Below, piece by piece: positions 28,759-38,297 of a stretch of DNA of 64,000 nucleotides. This DNA is from Marinobacter gelidimuriae. GTDB taxonomy: Bacteria > Pseudomonadota > Gammaproteobacteria > Pseudomonadales > Oleiphilaceae. The position numbers and the translations under genes were made by a program. Location: the NCBI RefSeq assembly GCF_000372805.1, contig NZ_KB889828.1:62001-126000 (forward strand), read 5' to 3'. The notes under the pieces are model-generated. The model had not been told where the DNA came from. It saw only the letters and a list, made by a program, of their open reading frames with translations, and made no database searches. Positions within the stretch are counted from its first letter, which is position 1. Every line of letters begins with the position of its first letter.

Positions 28759-28771
28759 AAGCGAAGTAAGG

Positions 28772-29935
28772 ATGCCCGTGACCAACACACAGAAACAACT
28801 CCCCGCCCCCATAGTCCAACAACAGCAGCCGGAGCCAGCGCGTACCTGGCCGCTGTGGCTGATCAGCATAATTGCGTTGGTTCTGGTGCTGTTACTGGTG
28901 CTTTGGAACTGGCAGCAGTGGAATAACAATCAGACCAGCCAGCAAGTCCTTAAAGACCTGCAACAGGAAACCGCCCAGCTTGATTCACGCTACGGTGAAC
29001 GCGGCAGTCAGCAGGCTCAGCGCCTGCAGTCGCTGACCGACGCGGTGGCCGCACAGCGAGAACTGATTGCCACCCAGCAGCGGCAGATAGACCACAACGC
29101 CACCACCCTGCTGGAAGCCGGCAATCGAACCCGCACCGACTGGTTGTTGGCCGAAGCCGAGTATCTGTTGCGGGTAGCCAACCAACGCCTGCTGATCGAG
29201 AAAGACATAAAAGGTGCGGCTTCTGCGCTGCAGGCTGCAGATGACGTATTGGCCGAGTCGGATGATATCGGCGTGTATCCGGTGCGCCAACAATTAGCTC
29301 GGGAAATGCTGGCACTAAAGAGCATTGTCGCGGTGGATAGAACAGGCCTGTACCTACAACTGGAAGCCGTTATAGATAGTATTCATCAGCTTACCAACCA
29401 GGCGTTGATTCATGAAAACGCGCCTGGCTTCATGCTTTCAGCCGATGCCTCCGACGTCGACGCGGGCGAGCCCAACATGGCGGTTCGCGCCTGGCAGTCA
29501 TTTACCCGCACGCTCAAACAGGTTGTTGTTGTAAGGCGGCTGGATGAACAGGTAAAACCCTTGTTGTCGCCGGATCAATCCGCCTACGCCCGTCTGAATC
29601 TGCAGCTGATGCTGGAAGAAGCCGAACTGGCGGTACTGCGCGGCAACCAGGCATTGTATCAGAAATCCCTGGAAAAAGCCCGTACCACGGTGCAGGAGTG
29701 GTATAACGCCGATAACGCCCGTGTTGGCGCTCTGGCAGACACTTTGGGCGAGCTCGCCAGCCGCAATGTAGACCCTGAACTACCAGACATCAGCCGCTCT
29801 TTGGGACTGCTAAAACAGCGTGTTGCCGGCCGCGGCGCGAACAATAATGGCGATCAGGATGCCTCCGCAAACAGCAATGACCAGAATGGCGATGCGCCAG
29901 TCAATGGGGCCACCGGTAACGGAGGCAACTCATGA
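28772..29935 (+). CDS. hemX: HemX-type membrane protein
   Basis: HemX proteins are single-pass inner-membrane proteins of the hem operon and carry no methyltransferase domain, despite the old name uroporphyrinogen-III methyltransferase. This one has 387 residues: a short polar N-terminus, one transmembrane helix (LWLISIIALVLVLLLVLW, about 28-46), then a long periplasmic region with coiled coil (QQAQRLQSLTDAVAAQRELI) and the conserved DWLLAEAEYLLRVANQRLL near residue 126. The last 40 residues are rich in Asn, Gly and Asp. The precise role in heme synthesis is unknown. The end overlaps hemY as ATGA. Confidence 0.86.
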   Translation: MPVTNTQKQLPAPIVQQQQPEPARTWPLWLISIIALVLVLLLVLWNWQQWNNNQTSQQVLKDLQQETAQLDSRYGERGSQQAQRLQSLTDAVAAQRELIATQQRQIDHNATTLLEAGNRTRTDWLLAEAEYLLRVANQRLLIEKDIKGAASALQAADDVLAESDDIGVYPVRQQLAREMLALKSIVAVDRTGLYLQLEAVIDSIHQLTNQALIHENAPGFMLSADASDVDAGEPNMAVRAWQSFTRTLKQVVVVRRLDEQVKPLLSPDQSAYARLNLQLMLEEAELAVLRGNQALYQKSLEKARTTVQEWYNADNARVGALADTLGELASRNVDPELPDISRSLGLLKQRVAGRGANNNGDQDASANSNDQNGDAPVNGATGNGGNS

Positions 29936-31173
29936 TAGGTTTGCTGGTCATTATTGTACTGGCACTGCTGCTGGGAACCGGGCTGGCGTTCGGCCTGCAG
30001 TATGACTTGGGCTACATTCGAGTCAGCTTTGGCAATTATCTGGTCGAAACCAATTTTTGGGTAGGCCTGGCACTGCTGGTGGCATTGGTCGTACTGACAG
30101 TCATGCTGATTGGCCTGGTGCGGCGCTTACGCAACGGCACCAGCATGATGTCGGGCTGGATAGCCCGCGGCAAAGAGAGCCGTGCGCGCCGCCGCACCAC
30201 TCAAGGGCTTTTAGCGCTAGCCGAAGGCAACTGGCCGCGAGCAAAAAAGATGTTGACCTCATCGGCAAGCAACGCTGATACGCCGCTGATCAACTATCTG
30301 GCAGCGGCACAGGCCTCGTTTGAGTGCGGTGACCACGAAGCGGTAGACGAACTGCTGCGCAAAGCGTTTGAGAGCACGCCGGGGTCTGATATGGCCGTCG
30401 GCATTACCCAGGCCCAGCTGCAGCTGGCGGGCAATCGGGTGGAACAGGCCTTGGCCACGTTGCTGCGCCTGCGCAAGCAGTCGCCTCATCATCCATTTGT
30501 ACTCAAGCTGCTGAAAACCGCTTATTTGCGTTTGGAAGACTGGCGTGAGCTTTCCAAATTGCTACCGGAATTGCGCAAGTACAACATTCTTGTTCCAGCC
30601 GAACTGGACGATCTTGAGCGCCAGACCTGGCACAACCTGTTGGAAAAAGCCGCCAGCAAGTGCCGTAAGGAACAAGCCAGCAATCCCGCCGCCAGCCTGG
30701 ATTCACTCACCGGTCTGTGGGATCAGTTACCCAGATCTATGCGCCGTGACGAACGCACAATATTCAATTACACCAGCCTTCTGGCTGGCCTGGGGGATGA
30801 GGCGCAGGCCGAAATACTGCTGCGCAAAGTGCTGCGTAATCACTGGAGCGACGAGCTGATTAATCTTTACGGCCGAGTAGAAAGCCAGGCGCCTGACGAG
30901 CAACTACTACTGGCCGAACAGTGGCTGAAAGACCGCCCCAATAACGCCGAACTGCTGCTGGCGTTGGGTCGGTTAAGCTTGCGCAATGAGCTGTGGGGGA
31001 AGGCACGAGAATACTTTGAAACCAGCCTGAAACTGCAGCACAAGCGTGAAACCCTGGCCGAGCTGAGCCGCTTGAACGCTCACATGGGGCACGACACCGC
31101 CAGCATAAATCTGCTGATGCAGAGCCTGGAAAAGGATAACGGCCTGCCCCGCCTGCCTATGCCAAAAGCCTGA
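29932..31173 (+). CDS. hemY: HemY-type TPR membrane protein
   Basis: This is the proteobacterial HemY (not the protoporphyrinogen oxidase of the same name): two N-terminal transmembrane segments at about residues 3-23 and 42-64, then TPR-like helical repeats to residue 413. The block ARGKESRARRRTTQGLLALAEGNW is the family's signature between membrane and repeats, and YLAAAQASFECGDHEAVDELL starts the repeats. Its biochemical role in heme synthesis is uncertain. It starts in the ATGA overlap with hemX. The stop is directly followed by a G-rich hexamer repeat. Confidence 0.88.
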   Translation: MIGLLVIIVLALLLGTGLAFGLQYDLGYIRVSFGNYLVETNFWVGLALLVALVVLTVMLIGLVRRLRNGTSMMSGWIARGKESRARRRTTQGLLALAEGNWPRAKKMLTSSASNADTPLINYLAAAQASFECGDHEAVDELLRKAFESTPGSDMAVGITQAQLQLAGNRVEQALATLLRLRKQSPHHPFVLKLLKTAYLRLEDWRELSKLLPELRKYNILVPAELDDLERQTWHNLLEKAASKCRKEQASNPAASLDSLTGLWDQLPRSMRRDERTIFNYTSLLAGLGDEAQAEILLRKVLRNHWSDELINLYGRVESQAPDEQLLLAEQWLKDRPNNAELLLALGRLSLRNELWGKAREYFETSLKLQHKRETLAELSRLNAHMGHDTASINLLMQSLEKDNGLPRLPMPKA

Positions 31174-31176
31174 CGG

Positions 31177-31224
31177 CTGGGGCTGGGGTTGGGGTTGGGG
31201 TTGGGGTTGGGGTTGGGGTTGGGG
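31177..31224 (+). repeat. (T/C)TGGGG hexamer array after hemY
   Basis: Eight 6-bp units follow the hemY stop: two CTGGGG (31177-31188) and six TTGGGG (31189-31224). The G-rich strand has many runs of four G separated by TT, a pattern that can form G-quadruplexes. On the transcript it lies directly after the stop codon, between the convergent ends of hemY and the iron-sulfur reductase. Confidence 0.95.
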
Positions 31225-31241
31225 CTGAGTGTGCGCCGCGG

Positions 31242-32243
31242 CTATGACCGCGGCGCATATTCCAACACATCTGAAAAGAACACGTCCGCTGGCATTCCGG
31301 CGTCTTTCAAGGCGTCCATCAGGGTGTACACCATGGTGGGCGAGCCACTGGCGTGTACCTCAACATTGCTAAAATCAATGTCGGCGCCCAACACAGCATG
31401 CGCCAGCTGGCCATGGTGCCCGGACCATTCGTTGTCTTCGTTATCCCCAACCACCGGCACAAAGTGGAATGGCGGCCAGTCTTTGGCCCATTGCTCGGCC
31501 AGGCTTTGCAAATACAAGTCCTGTCGCTGGCGCACGCCCCAGAACAACACCACCGGCTGGTTGTAATCGGTGCTGCGCAAGTACTCTATCAGGCTTTTCA
31601 TTTGCGCAAATCCGGTGCCTGCTGCGATTAATAGCAGCGGCTTTTTGGGTATCGCCGCCAAACAGGCTTTACCATGGGGCAATTCCACCATCACTTCGGC
31701 GCCCACTTGCAGCGCGTTTACAATAATCTGCCCCGACGCCCACCCCGGCGAAGCCTGAATGTTCAATTCTATATTGGCCTGCTGCGGACTGCTGGCAATG
31801 GAAAAATAGGCAGGGCCTGCGTTATCCAGGTGAATCGCCAAATACTGGCCAGCATGGAACGACAGCTCGCGGCGCCGCGGTAATTGCAGCTCAATCCGAA
31901 AAATATCGTGATTGAGTGGGCGGACGTCCAGCACTTTAGCAAGGACTTTCCGCGGCGGATTACTTCCAGCAGCGATCACAGACGTTATCTCCAGTTCCAC
32001 ATCAGCCAGGGCCCGAGTACGACACAGCATCAGGCGGCGGGCAACAGCTAGTGTATTTTGATTTCTCGTGTTTACAGCCATGCCGGCAAGCATGCGGGCT
32101 TCACAGATCTCGCACACACCGTTGCGGCACGCCATGGGCACTGCGATACCTGCAGCCGCTGCGGCGCTAAGCAGATCGTCACCGGCATTGGCCCGGTATT
32201 CCAGTCCACAGGGCTGTAACCGGACCCGGTAACTGTCCGCCAT
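31242..32243 (-). CDS. 2Fe-2S/FAD-dependent NAD(P)H reductase (CDP-6-deoxy-glucoseen reductase-like)
   Basis: The product from ATG 32243 is 333 residues. An N-terminal plant-type ferredoxin domain has the cluster motif CRNGVCEICEA (C-x4-C-x2-C) near residue 40 and the fourth Cys in LMLCRTRA. The FAD domain follows with YFSIASSP near residue 170, in place of the usual RxYS. Then comes the NAD(P)H domain with LLLIAAGTGFAQMKSLIE and a late EVHASGSPTMV. The fold is that of ferredoxin-NADP reductase-type electron-transfer proteins. It lies 1 bp after ubiD, as in pseudomonads, so a link to ubiquinone or flavin supply is possible but unproven. I chose ATG 32243 because a longer frame would run inside ubiD. 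Confidence 0.85.
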   Translation of the reverse strand: MADSYRVRLQPCGLEYRANAGDDLLSAAAAAGIAVPMACRNGVCEICEARMLAGMAVNTRNQNTLAVARRLMLCRTRALADVELEITSVIAAGSNPPRKVLAKVLDVRPLNHDIFRIELQLPRRRELSFHAGQYLAIHLDNAGPAYFSIASSPQQANIELNIQASPGWASGQIIVNALQVGAEVMVELPHGKACLAAIPKKPLLLIAAGTGFAQMKSLIEYLRSTDYNQPVVLFWGVRQRQDLYLQSLAEQWAKDWPPFHFVPVVGDNEDNEWSGHHGQLAHAVLGADIDFSNVEVHASGSPTMVYTLMDALKDAGMPADVFFSDVLEYAPRS

Positions 32244-32244
32244 A

Positions 32245-33756
32245 TCAGTCGGGGCGGCCAGGCACAGATTCAACCCCGGAATTCGCCGGCAGGGTAATTC
32301 CCAGGCTATCCCACAGTTCATCCACCCGCTGTTTTACCTCGGGAGTCATGGTAATGGGCTCACCCCACTCGCGGTCGGTTTCACCAGGCCACTTATTCGT
32401 CGCGTCCATGCCCATTTTCGAGCCCAGGCCCGATACCGGTGAGGCAAAGTCCAGATAGTCGATGGGGGTGTTTTCCACCATCATGGTGTCACGTGCCGGG
32501 TCCATACGGGTAGTCATAGCCCAGATAACGTCTTCCCAGTTGCGGGCATTGATGTCGTCGTCAGTCACAATAACAAACTTTGTGTACATAAACTGGCGCA
32601 GGAATGACCACACACCCATCATCACCCGTTTAGCGTGTCCCGGGTATTGCTTTTTCATAGTTACGATCGCCAGGCGGTATGAACAGCCCTCTGGCGGCAG
32701 GTAGAAATCAACAATCTCGGGAAACTGCTTTTGCAGAATGGGGATGAACACTTCGTTCAGCGCCACGCCCAGAATCGCCGGTTCATCGGGCGGGCGACCG
32801 GTGTAGGTACTGTGGTAAATGGGGTCTTTACGATGGGTGATACGCTCTACAGTAAACACCGGAAACTGACCCACCTCGTTGTAATAACCAGTATGGTCAC
32901 CAAACGGGCCTTCCGGCGCCATATCGTCGGGGTAAATAAACCCTTCCAGCACAATCTCGGCGCTTGCGGGCACCTGCAGATCGCTCAACCCGGCCTTCAC
33001 CAACTCGGTACGGCTGCCACGAAGCAAACCTGCAAAGGCGTATTCTGACAGCGAGTCAGGCACCGGCGTCACCGCTCCCAGAATCGTTGCGGGGTCCGCA
33101 CCAAGAGCGACAGCCACCGGATACGGCTGGCCGGGATTGGCTTTCTGCCAATCGCGAAAATCCAGCGCACCACCACGGTGGCTAAGCCAGCGCATAATCA
33201 GGCGATTGCGTCCAATCACCTGCTGCCGGTAAATACCCAGATTCTGGCGTTCTTTATGGGGGCCACGAGTAATGACCAGCGGCCAGGTAACCAGCGGGCC
33301 AGCATCCCCCGGCCAGCAGTGCTGCACGGGCATCTGGTAAAGGTCGACTTTGTCTTTCTCGATCACCACGTCCTGGCAGGGTGCAGAGCGCAAAACTTTA
33401 GGGCTCATGCGCATAACCTGTCGGAACAGCGGCAGTTTTTCGATGGCGTCTCTGAAACCCTTGGGGGGATCAGGCTCTTTCAAAAACGCCAGTAGTTTGC
33501 CGATATCGCGCAGCGCGGTAACGTTCTCCTGCCCCATACCCAAAGCAACCCGCCTAGTGGTGCCAAACAGGTTGGCCAGCACCGGCATGTCATACCCTTT
33601 AGGATTTTCAAACAGCAAGGCCGGTCCGCCAGCACGCAGTGTACGGTCGCAGATTTCGGTCATTTCCAGGTGGGGGTCTACTTCGACTGAAATGCGTTTG
33701 AGTTCGCCCAGCTTTTCCAGCTGGTTGATAAAATCCCGCAGGTCGTTGTATTTCAT
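32245..33756 (-). CDS. ubiD: 4-hydroxy-3-polyprenylbenzoate decarboxylase UbiD
   Basis: UbiD removes the carboxyl group of the prenylated ring in ubiquinone synthesis, using the prenylated flavin made by UbiX. The product is 503 residues, the full length. It begins [20 protein letters not shown], has [20 protein letters not shown] and FGDHTGYYN in the middle, and ends with [15 protein letters not shown], all typical. prFMN/metal-site residues of the family (Glu in [10 protein letters not shown]) are present. Located between rho (206 bp upstream) and the iron-sulfur reductase. Confidence 0.96.
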   Translation of the reverse strand: MKYNDLRDFINQLEKLGELKRISVEVDPHLEMTEICDRTLRAGGPALLFENPKGYDMPVLANLFGTTRRVALGMGQENVTALRDIGKLLAFLKEPDPPKGFRDAIEKLPLFRQVMRMSPKVLRSAPCQDVVIEKDKVDLYQMPVQHCWPGDAGPLVTWPLVITRGPHKERQNLGIYRQQVIGRNRLIMRWLSHRGGALDFRDWQKANPGQPYPVAVALGADPATILGAVTPVPDSLSEYAFAGLLRGSRTELVKAGLSDLQVPASAEIVLEGFIYPDDMAPEGPFGDHTGYYNEVGQFPVFTVERITHRKDPIYHSTYTGRPPDEPAILGVALNEVFIPILQKQFPEIVDFYLPPEGCSYRLAIVTMKKQYPGHAKRVMMGVWSFLRQFMYTKFVIVTDDDINARNWEDVIWAMTTRMDPARDTMMVENTPIDYLDFASPVSGLGSKMGMDATNKWPGETDREWGEPITMTPEVKQRVDELWDSLGITLPANSGVESVPGRPD

Positions 33757-33903
33757 GCGTTGCTCCGGTTAGTTCCGGCCATTTACGTGGGTTTCGAGCG
33801 ATTGGTTCAGATTTGGAGCCTGGTTCAGTCGAGCCTGAAGCATCAACAGAATGAGGAACGGCCTTTACGTTGAGTTCAACGCGCGCTTAAATTTCCGGGA
33901 GCT

Positions 33904-33930
33904 GTGCCGGGGGAAAGCCTTCCCCGGCAC
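33904..33930 (-). terminator. GC-rich stem-loop between rho and ubiD
   Basis: GTGCCGGGG (33904-33912) pairs with CCCCGGCAC (33922-33930) around a 9-base loop. It lies 32 bp beyond the rho stop on the minus strand. There is no U run behind it, so it may act only weakly, or as a barrier to rho-operon readthrough into ubiD. The rest of 33757-33962 shows no gene. Confidence 0.45.
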
Positions 33931-33962
33931 GGCGCAACACCCCAAACAAATGCGAAAAAATC

Positions 33963-35225
33963 TTAACGGCGTTTCATAGACTGGAAGAAGTCGTCATTCG
34001 TCTTGGTGTCTTTCAGCTTATCCAGCAAAAAATCGATTGCTGCGGTGTCGTCGTCCATGGAGTGCAGTAGCTTGCGCAGTATCCACACTTTCTGGATGTC
34101 GGCTTCGCTCATCAGCAGGTCTTCGCGGCGGGTGCCGGAGCTGCGGATGTTGATGGCCGGATAGGTACGCTTCTCGGCAATCTTGCGATCCAGGTGGATC
34201 TCCATGTTGCCGGTGCCTTTGAATTCCTCGTAAATCACTTCGTCCATTTTGGAACCGGTGTTCACCAGAGCGGTGGCCACAATGGTCAGGCTGCCGCCTT
34301 CTTCGACATTACGCGCGGCGCCGAAGAAACGCTTGGGCTTTTCCAGAGCGTGGGCGTCAACACCGCCGGTCAGTACTTTGCCGGAGGATGGAATCACGGT
34401 ATTGTAGGCACGAGCCAGACGGGTAATGGAATCCAGCAGGATAACCACGTCTTTTTTGTGCTCAACCAAGCGCTTGGCTTTTTCGATAACCATTTCTGCC
34501 ACTTGTACGTGGCGGGCTGGCGGCTCGTCAAAGGTTGAAGCAATCACTTCGCCGCGCACGGTGCGCTGCATTTCCGTTACTTCTTCCGGGCGCTCGTCAA
34601 TCAGCAGCACAATAATGTGACATTCCGGATGGTTACGGGTGATTGACTGGGCAATACTCTGCATCAGCAGGGTTTTACCAGCCTTGGGCGGCGACACAAT
34701 TAAACCACGTTGGCCCTTACCAATAGGCGCAACCAGATCCAATACGCGGGAAGACAAGTCCTCCGTGCTGCCGTTACCGGCTTCCAGATGCATGCGCTCG
34801 TCTGGGAACAAAGGGGTCAGGTTTTCAAACAGGATCTTGTTACGGGCGTTATCGGGCTTGTCGAAGTTGATCTCGCTGACCTTCAACAGCGCAAAATAGC
34901 GCTCGCCGTCTTTGGGCGGGCGAATTTTCCCGGAAATGGTGTCGCCAGTGCGTAAGTTAAATCGCCGGATCTGGCTGGGTGACACATAAATGTCATCAGG
35001 ACCCGCCAGATAAGAGGCATCGGCAGAACGGAGGAAACCAAAACCGTCCTGCAGAATTTCCAGTACACCATCGCCGTAAATGTCTTCTCCGCCTTTGGCG
35101 TGGCGCTTGAGTATGGTGAAGATAACGTCTTGCTTGCGCGAGCGTGCAAGATTGTCGAGGCCCATTTCTTGCGCAATTTCGAGCAATTCGGGCATGGAAT
35201 TCTGTTTGAGTTCAGTAAGATTCAT
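33963..35225 (-). CDS. rho: Transcription termination factor Rho
   Basis: Rho is the hexameric RNA helicase that ends transcription of untranslated RNA. The product is 420 residues, the standard size. The N-terminal RNA-binding domain includes [15 protein letters not shown] and [12 protein letters not shown]. Walker A is [14 protein letters not shown] near residue 180, Walker B runs into [13 protein letters not shown], and the Q/R loops are normal. A match to a housekeeping promoter is visible upstream. In pseudomonads trxA sits directly upstream of rho; here the molybdenum cofactor genes lie between them. Confidence 0.98.
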   Translation of the reverse strand: MNLTELKQNSMPELLEIAQEMGLDNLARSRKQDVIFTILKRHAKGGEDIYGDGVLEILQDGFGFLRSADASYLAGPDDIYVSPSQIRRFNLRTGDTISGKIRPPKDGERYFALLKVSEINFDKPDNARNKILFENLTPLFPDERMHLEAGNGSTEDLSSRVLDLVAPIGKGQRGLIVSPPKAGKTLLMQSIAQSITRNHPECHIIVLLIDERPEEVTEMQRTVRGEVIASTFDEPPARHVQVAEMVIEKAKRLVEHKKDVVILLDSITRLARAYNTVIPSSGKVLTGGVDAHALEKPKRFFGAARNVEEGGSLTIVATALVNTGSKMDEVIYEEFKGTGNMEIHLDRKIAEKRTYPAINIRSSGTRREDLLMSEADIQKVWILRKLLHSMDDDTAAIDFLLDKLKDTKTNDDFFQSMKRR

Positions 35226-35657
35226 AGTTTATTGAATTTTCAGGAATGGAAGAAAGCGAACGTTAGGGTGAAGGGGTGCCCCGGAACGAATTGATAAGTA
35301 CAGTCTAAAGAACGGGATGCTGGCCAGATGGAGCAACCGGGAGATAATAAAGTCCGGAATATGAGTACGGAAGCCAGAGAGTGGGAACAATCGTTCGCCG
35401 GGCAGGATCGATAATCTGCTACCTCGGCGCCGAATGTCAAGGCCAGAGCCGAAAAAACCACCAATTTCGCAAGGGATTGCGCGTTCAGGCCGTTTTATCC
35501 AGGCTTCGCTTACGTTCAGAGGCTTGCCTTGGGCGGTTCCTATGAGTTTGGGGCGGTTCCCCACAAAGAGTTACTCCCCTTCCATTAACGCCCCACGATG
35601 CGGATACTAAAGGCCAAACTCTTTCACACTTTTTATCGCCGAAAACAGGAGCCGCCC
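35226..35657. other. Divergent rho-moaB intergenic region
   Basis: These 432 bases hold no convincing gene. On the minus side they contain a leader of about 180 bases upstream of rho, which fits the long autoregulated rho leader known in other bacteria, and the -35/-10 pair at 35411-35440. The moaB side has a purine-rich AACAGGAG just before its ATG; I see no clear promoter for it. Confidence 0.55.
35411..35440 (-). promoter_or_regulatory. Sigma-70-type promoter for rho
   Basis: On the minus strand a perfect -35 TTGACA (35435-35440) is followed after 18 bases by GATTAT (35411-35416), which matches TATAAT at four of six positions. The start site would lie about 180 bases upstream of the rho ATG. 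Confidence 0.55.
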
Positions 35658-36230
35658 ATGAGCAGCAAGCCAAGCCAGGAACTGATTCCTATGAATATTG
35701 CCATATTGACAGTGTCGGACACCCGCGGCGAAAGCCAGGACGGTTCTGGCCAGTTTCTGGAAGACAGCGTGGTCGAGGCCGGCCACAATCTGATTGCGCG
35801 GCGCATTTTGCCAGACGATGTTTATTTGATGCGTGCGTTGATCAGCGGCTGGATAGCCGACCCACAGGTTCATGCCGTTGTTATTACCGGTGGTACAGGC
35901 TTCCATGAGCGCGACAGCACGCCGGAGGCCCTTGGGCCCTTGCTGGACAAAACCATTGAAGGTTTTGGTGAGGAATTCCGCCGGCTGTCAGCCGCAGAAA
36001 TTGGCACCTCGACTATCCAGTCCCGGGCGTTTGGCGGACTGGCCAATCATACGGTCATATTCTGCCTGCCTGGCTCTACCGGCGCCTGTCGCACCGGCTG
36101 GAACGGTATTCTGTCCACCCAACTGGACAGCCGCCACGGCCCTTGCAATTTCTCTGCACTGGTCGGGCGCAAGCCGGAACGGGCAACAGAGCGTCTGAAT
36201 CAAGTGATTGGCAAGCGCGCTGTGCGCTAG
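35658..36230 (+). CDS. moaB: Molybdopterin adenylyltransferase MoaB
   Basis: MoaB belongs to the MogA/MoaB family, which activates molybdopterin with AMP before metal insertion. The product from ATG 35658 is 190 residues. AACAGGAG precedes this ATG. It has the family's [19 protein letters not shown] start and the ligand-binding loop [19 protein letters not shown] near residue 75. [14 protein letters not shown] follows near residue 135. It heads the moaB-moeA-moaD-moaE run. The 3' end carries an in-frame repeat of the stop region. Confidence 0.93.
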   Translation: MSSKPSQELIPMNIAILTVSDTRGESQDGSGQFLEDSVVEAGHNLIARRILPDDVYLMRALISGWIADPQVHAVVITGGTGFHERDSTPEALGPLLDKTIEGFGEEFRRLSAAEIGTSTIQSRAFGGLANHTVIFCLPGSTGACRTGWNGILSTQLDSRHGPCNFSALVGRKPERATERLNQVIGKRAVR

Positions 36231-36260
36231 CAAATACGGTAAAAAATAAGGTAGAAAACG
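36225..36260 (+). repeat. In-frame 12-bp tandem repeat across the moaB stop
   Basis: Three 12-bp units, 36225-36236 (CGCTAGCAAATA), 36237-36248 (CGGTAAAAAATA) and 36249-36260 (AGGTAGAAAACG), each read Arg-stop-Gln/Lys in the moaB frame. Units 1-2 agree at 9 of 12 and units 2-3 at 8 of 12 positions. The repeats thus carry three stops in series. Confidence 0.6.
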
Positions 36261-36325
36261 CGTTAACAGCCGATCAGTTATCCGATTTTCACGCCTAATC
36301 ACCCCTAACAAAGAAAGCAAGTACC

Positions 36326-37540
36326 ATGGCCGCCGTCGATCTGACCCCCGTTGAAAATGCTATACAGCATTTGCTGACCCTTGCCGCGCCGCCAGCGGAG
36401 GTTGAGCTTGCCCCGGTTCACCGTACTCTGGGCCGGGTGTTGGCTCGGGACTACACCGTGCCCGCCGATGTGCCGCCAGCCGATAACAGCGCGGTAGATG
36501 GCTACGCTCTGCGCACAGAGGATTTTCAGCCTGGAAAGCCGCTTTTGATTTCGGCGCGCATTCCCGCCGGCCAGGCACCGGGGGCGTTGGTTGCCGGCAC
36601 CGCCGCGCGGATTTTTACTGGCTCCGAAATTCCATCAGGTGCCGATACCGTTGTGATGCAGGAGCGTACAAAGGTTGATGCCGATGGCGTGCTGATCGAC
36701 GGCGACGTAAAGCTCGATCAGAACATCCGCCGTCGCGGCCAGGACCTGGCCGCGGGCGACTTGGCTCTGGCCCAAGGCACCCTAATTCGCCCCCAGGAAA
36801 TGGGCCTGTTGGCCAGCATGGGCATTGCCGAGGTTGAAGTGTTCAAAAAGCTGAAAGTGGCAATACTCACCACCGGCGATGAACTGGTTGACCCGGGCAC
36901 ACCGCTCGAAGCCGGTCAGATCTACAACACCAACCGTTACACCTTGTTAGGCCTGCTGGATCAAGCAGGCTGCGAAGTGGTGCTGTGTGAGAGCTTGGCG
37001 GACACCCGCGAGGGTACCCGATCAACTCTACAGCGGGCAGCCAAAGCCGCCGACCTGGTGATCACCAGTGGCGGCGTGTCTGTGGGTGAAGAAGACCACG
37101 TGCGCGCAGTATTGGAAGAATCCGGCCAGCTATCACTGTGGCGCATGGCGATCAAACCCGGCAAGCCGCTGGCGTTTGGCGATATCGGCGGCATTCCGGT
37201 ACTGGGCTTACCCGGCAATCCGGCGGCGGTGCTGGTCACATTTTTGGTGGTAGGCATGCCGTATATTCGCCAGTGCCAGGGGCGCCTGCACATCCATCCT
37301 TTAGGGCAGCAGGTCGCGGCCGGATTCAGCGTGGCGTCGGCCTCCGTGCGGCGGGAATTTGTGCGAGCAAGGCTGGAGCAGGATCGGGGCACTACCATCA
37401 TCAAAGCGTTCCCCAACCAGAGTTCCGGTGTTCTCAGTTCAGCCTGCTGGGCTGATGGCCTGGCAGTAGTTCCAGAACACAACACCCTGAGCCCTGGCGA
37501 CACCGTCACTTACTTTCCGTTTTCTGAATTGGTGAGCTGA
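36326..37540 (+). CDS. moeA: Molybdopterin molybdenumtransferase MoeA
   Basis: MoeA inserts molybdate into adenylylated molybdopterin to make molybdenum cofactor. The product is 404 residues. Domain II includes PPADNSAVDGYALR near residue 53 and FTGSEIPSGADTVVMQE near residue 95. The MoCF-binding domain has LTTGDELVDPG and the active loop TSGGVSVGEEDHVR near residue 245. The late block PVLGLPGNPAAVLVTF is typical. It is followed after 2 bp by moaD. Confidence 0.96.
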   Translation: MAAVDLTPVENAIQHLLTLAAPPAEVELAPVHRTLGRVLARDYTVPADVPPADNSAVDGYALRTEDFQPGKPLLISARIPAGQAPGALVAGTAARIFTGSEIPSGADTVVMQERTKVDADGVLIDGDVKLDQNIRRRGQDLAAGDLALAQGTLIRPQEMGLLASMGIAEVEVFKKLKVAILTTGDELVDPGTPLEAGQIYNTNRYTLLGLLDQAGCEVVLCESLADTREGTRSTLQRAAKAADLVITSGGVSVGEEDHVRAVLEESGQLSLWRMAIKPGKPLAFGDIGGIPVLGLPGNPAAVLVTFLVVGMPYIRQCQGRLHIHPLGQQVAAGFSVASASVRREFVRARLEQDRGTTIIKAFPNQSSGVLSSACWADGLAVVPEHNTLSPGDTVTYFPFSELVS

Positions 37541-37542
37541 CT

Positions 37543-37803
37543 ATGTCTGAGCAAAGCCTTAACGTCCGTTTTTTTGCCCGCTTGCGCGAAGAGCTGGGCA
37601 CCGAACACTTAACCATGCCAGCACCCGCGGGCCAGACCGCCGCAGACCTGCTGGCCACCTTGGCTAAACGGGGCGGGCCCTGGGCCCAGCTGAACACCGG
37701 CCAACCGGTAATGATTGCCATCAATCAGGCCATGGCGAAACCGCAGTCAGCGGTTAGCGCAGGCGATGAAGTGGCGTTTTTCCCACCGGTGACAGGAGGT
37801 TAG
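37543..37803 (+). CDS. moaD: Molybdopterin synthase sulfur carrier subunit MoaD
   Basis: MoaD is a ubiquitin-like sulfur carrier. Its C-terminal glycine is thiocarboxylated and delivers sulfur to MoaE for making molybdopterin. The product is 86 residues and ends in FFPPVTGG, the required double glycine. The start LNVRFFARLREELG is the family pattern. It is placed 2 bp after moeA and 3 bp before moaE. Confidence 0.95.
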   Translation: MSEQSLNVRFFARLREELGTEHLTMPAPAGQTAADLLATLAKRGGPWAQLNTGQPVMIAINQAMAKPQSAVSAGDEVAFFPPVTGG

Positions 37804-37806
37804 TGA

Positions 37807-38289
37807 ATGCCAAAAAATTCTTCTGCCTGTTCAAAGGCTGTGCCCAGCGTCAGTATCCAAAACATGGATTTTGATGCGGCGCAGGAATACGCGCAACTGC
37901 GCGACAGCGGCGCGGGCACGGGCGCTATCGCCACATTCACCGGACTGGTACGCGACAGCGGTGACCGTCAGGACGTAACCGGGCTGTTTCTGGAACACTA
38001 TCCAGGAATGACCGAACAGGTCATCAGCGATCTGATAGTTCAGGCTGCCCAGCGCTGGGATGTGCGCAAAGCGCGAGTGATACATCGCATAGGCCGCTTA
38101 CCCCTGCAGTCACAGATTGTGTTTGTAGGTGTATGCAGTGCCCACCGGGGCGATGCCTTTGCCGCCTGCGAGTTTATTATGGACGCGCTAAAAACCTCGG
38201 CGCCGTTCTGGAAGAAAGAGCTGACAGACGCAGGTGAGCACTGGGTCGAGCAGAAAGCGTCAGACGTTGCGCGCACAGAAGGTTGGTAG
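37807..38289 (+). CDS. moaE: Molybdopterin synthase catalytic subunit MoaE
   Basis: MoaE turns precursor Z into molybdopterin with sulfur from MoaD. The product is 160 residues. The family blocks FTGLVRDSG, LFLEHYPGMTE and VIHRIGRLPLQSQIVFVGV are present, with the active-site Lys in SAPFWKKEL near residue 138. The first 20 residues are polar and variable. It ends 8 bp from the convergent mobA gene. Confidence 0.95.
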   Translation: MPKNSSACSKAVPSVSIQNMDFDAAQEYAQLRDSGAGTGAIATFTGLVRDSGDRQDVTGLFLEHYPGMTEQVISDLIVQAAQRWDVRKARVIHRIGRLPLQSQIVFVGVCSAHRGDAFAACEFIMDALKTSAPFWKKELTDAGEHWVEQKASDVARTEGW

Positions 38290-38297
38290 CAAGAACG

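Noticed and set aside
31177..31224. A real telomere (TTGGGG repeat as in ciliates)
   Set aside because: The array is short, lies inside a bacterial chromosome between two genes and is not at an end.
33904..33930. Strong rho-independent terminator for rho
   Set aside because: The stem is good but no U run follows, so I list it only as a weak candidate.
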